Origin: Gracilibacillus suaedae
Lineage (GTDB): Bacteria; Bacillota; Bacilli; Bacillales; Amphibacillaceae
Length of the DNA: 64,000 nucleotides
Direction of reading: 5' to 3'
NCBI RefSeq assembly: GCF_017599345.1
Contig: NZ_JAGFVL010000048.1
Coordinates: 17,061 to 81,060 of the forward strand
Under the pieces are notes generated by a model, which saw only the letters and a program-made list of their open reading frames with translations, was not told the origin of the DNA and searched no databases. The position numbers and the translations under genes are program-made. Shown one piece after another: positions 62,663 to 64,000 of this stretch. Within the stretch, counting starts at the first letter, position 1. Each line of letters begins with the position of its first letter.

Positions 62663-63922
62663 ATGTTAAAACAAATACTGTCACGAGAGAATCTACTACA
62701 AGCTATATGGCGTGTAGAAAAGAATAAAGGAAGCCACGGAATCGACCAAATGCCCGTACAAAACCTACGAGTGCATTTGAAAGAGAACTGGACAATCCTC
62801 AAGCAACAATTGGAAACAGGAACCTATCAACCTCAACCGGTCCGTCGAGTCGAAATCCCGAAACCAGACGGTGGAAAGAGGAAGCTAGGGATTCCAACCG
62901 TGACAGATCGCTTTCTACAACAAGCGATCGCACAAGTGTTGACCAAAGTATATGACCCGCAGTTTTCGGACCATAGTTATGGATTTCGTCCCCAAAGGCG
63001 AGGTCATGACGCGGTGAGGAAAGCAAGAGGGTATATACAAGAAGGCTGTCGTTGGGTAGTAGATATGGATCTAGAGAAATTCTTTGATAAAGTACATCAT
63101 GATCGTTTAATGCGCACCCTGAGCAAACGGATTAACGATCCAAGAGTGCTGACATTAATCCGTCGCTATCTACAAGCAGGAGTCATGGAGCAAGGACTTG
63201 TTCAGTCGAACACAGAAGGAACACCACAAGGTGGCCCGTTAAGTCCTTTACTCTCTAATATTGTCTTAGATGAATGGGACAAAGAATTGGAGCGCAGAGG
63301 ACTGCACTTCGTCCGTTATGCGGATGATTGTCAAATCTACGTTCGTTCCAAAAGAGCAGGACAGAGAGTCAGACAAAACATGACGGAATTCCTGGAAGGA
63401 AAACTAAAGCTGAAAGTGAATCAACAAAAGAGTGCGATTGATCGTCCATGGAGACGAAAATTTCTAGGATTCTCCTTCACCAGTCACAAGAAGAGACCAA
63501 AGGTTCGCATACCAAAAGAGAGTATTAAGAGGCTCAAAGATCGAATCCGTTCCTTAACATCAAGGAAAGAAAACATCAGTATGGAGACCAGAATCGAACG
63601 ATTAAATCGGTACTTAATCGGTTGGATAGGATATTACCAATTGACCGAGGCACCAAGTGTTCTGAAACAGATAGATAGTTGGATCCAACGTAGACTCCGC
63701 ATGATTCGATGGAAAGAATGGAAGTTGGTCAAGACAAGGTATCGAGAATTACAAAGGTTCGGTGTGAAGAAGGAGAAAGCGTGGGAATGGGCCAACACAA
63801 GGAAAGCCTATTGGCGGATTGCGAACAGCCCCATTTTACACAGAACCCTCGGCAACCGATATTGGGGAAGCCAAGGACTAGAAAGTTTGTTTATTCGTTA
63901 TCAATTTTCACGTATGACTTGA
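62663..63922 (+). CDS. ltrA: Group II intron reverse transcriptase/maturase
   Basis: A 419-residue protein that binds the intron RNA, helps it splice and copies it into DNA. RT domains 0-7 run from about 15 to 270: KNKGSHGIDQMPV, KPDGGKRKLGIPTVTDRFLQQAI, YGFRPQRRGHDAV, VVDMDLEKFFDKVHHDRL, GTPQGGPLSPLLSNIVLDEWD and the catalytic RYADDCQIYVRS (about 218-229). The maturase (X) domain follows (about 290-410, RLNRYLIGWIGYYQLTEAP, WANTRKAYWRIANSP). There is no HNH endonuclease domain, as is usual for class C. The frame is intact, so the element may be active. Confidence 0.95.
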   Translation: MLKQILSRENLLQAIWRVEKNKGSHGIDQMPVQNLRVHLKENWTILKQQLETGTYQPQPVRRVEIPKPDGGKRKLGIPTVTDRFLQQAIAQVLTKVYDPQFSDHSYGFRPQRRGHDAVRKARGYIQEGCRWVVDMDLEKFFDKVHHDRLMRTLSKRINDPRVLTLIRRYLQAGVMEQGLVQSNTEGTPQGGPLSPLLSNIVLDEWDKELERRGLHFVRYADDCQIYVRSKRAGQRVRQNMTEFLEGKLKLKVNQQKSAIDRPWRRKFLGFSFTSHKKRPKVRIPKESIKRLKDRIRSLTSRKENISMETRIERLNRYLIGWIGYYQLTEAPSVLKQIDSWIQRRLRMIRWKEWKLVKTRYRELQRFGVKKEKAWEWANTRKAYWRIANSPILHRTLGNRYWGSQGLESLFIRYQFSRMT

Positions 63923-63927
63923 ATGAA

Positions 63928-63959
63928 ATCGCCAAATACGGAACCGTATGTTTGGTGAT
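63928..63959 (+). ncRNA. Group II intron domain V
   Basis: Catalytic hairpin ATCGCCAAATACG - GAAC loop - CGTATGTTTGGTGAT. The 3' arm has a two-nucleotide bulge, as in domain V. The triad reads CGC (63930-63932), the variant found in the O. iheyensis IIC intron in place of AGC. Confidence 0.8.
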
Positions 63960-64000
63960 GTGAGAGGGTCGGAGGTTAGTCACCTCCCCCTATCTCGATT

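Larger units (their letters stand above)
62115..64000 (+). mobile_element. Group IIC intron with reverse transcriptase
   Basis: Retroelement that splices as RNA and moves by reverse transcription. The 5' end is GTGTGCCGGGCATGC (62115), the GUGYG start. It continues with domain I sequence very like the Oceanobacillus iheyensis IIC intron (CTAGGGTTCAAGTCCCGAACTG, AAGGCAGTAGTACCAGTTAG, GGGTGTCTAGGGCGACC, TGAGGAACACGAACTTCAT). The maturase frame lies in domain IV (62663-63922), then domain V at 63928-63959 and a domain VI-like hairpin (GGAGGTTAGTCACCTCC). Insertion straight after a terminator stem is the IIC target habit. The 3' end lies within the last few bases or just beyond the window. Confidence 0.9.

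Overview
The window is chromosomal DNA from a low-GC, endospore-forming Firmicute of the Bacillaceae. The evidence is comK and med, a six-gene gerP spore-coat cluster, addBA, fabH-fabF, oppABCDF and spx. The order follows the Bacillus subtilis chromosome: comK, yhjD-yhjE-sipV, addB-addA, gerPA-PF, yisL, asnO, yitS-yitT-ipi, yizC-yitU-yitV-yitW, yjzD, med, fabHA-fabF, yjbA-trpS, oppABCDF, yjbC-spxA. Many proteins are acidic, and a group IIC intron resembles that of Oceanobacillus iheyensis. Together these suggest the halophilic or halotolerant branch (Gracilibacillus, Oceanobacillus, Virgibacillus relatives). The genus is an inference.

Layout. 0-5 kb: comK, a lipoprotein, an ECF sigma factor with a short membrane anti-sigma candidate, then yhjD, yhjE and a type I signal peptidase. 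5-13.6 kb: accessory enzymes (GNAT, alpha/beta hydrolase, DJ-1/PfpI, VOC, GrpB, HAD) and an ABC-permease/ATPase/PASTA-protein operon. 13.7-21 kb: addB-addA. sbcD and sbcC, which follow them in B. subtilis, are absent. 21-25 kb: gerP cluster with a SigK-type promoter, DUF418 protein, yisL. 25.6-29.5 kb: asparagine synthetase, a small membrane protein and a membrane-anchored GH13 protein whose catalytic residues are lost. 29.5-35 kb: the most accessory part, with stacked repeats, an ArsR-type regulator divergent from a flavin-reductase gene, a macrolide phosphotransferase gene behind an apparent leader-peptide attenuator, three decayed genes, DinB and an SDR enzyme. 35.5-43.8 kb: conserved housekeeping genes. 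44-62 kb: med, FapR-controlled fabH-fabF, yjbA, trpS, an aldehyde dehydrogenase, oppABCDF, a DUF4015 protein, yjbC and spx. 62.1-64 kb: group IIC intron placed exactly after the spx terminator.

Five dispersed repeat families (called R1 to R5 here) fill most long intergenic gaps. R3 has four copies and a hairpin with compensatory base changes. R4 has a conserved forward-forward-reverse-reverse foldback layout.

The strongest candidate for a new regulatory system is the 31918-32305 region ahead of the macrolide phosphotransferase. It has a good promoter, a 10-codon leader peptide with an Arg-Ile-Arg (+X+) macrolide-arrest motif, a long leader RNA and an intrinsic terminator just before the gene. 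All calls are from reading the sequence; no database search was run.
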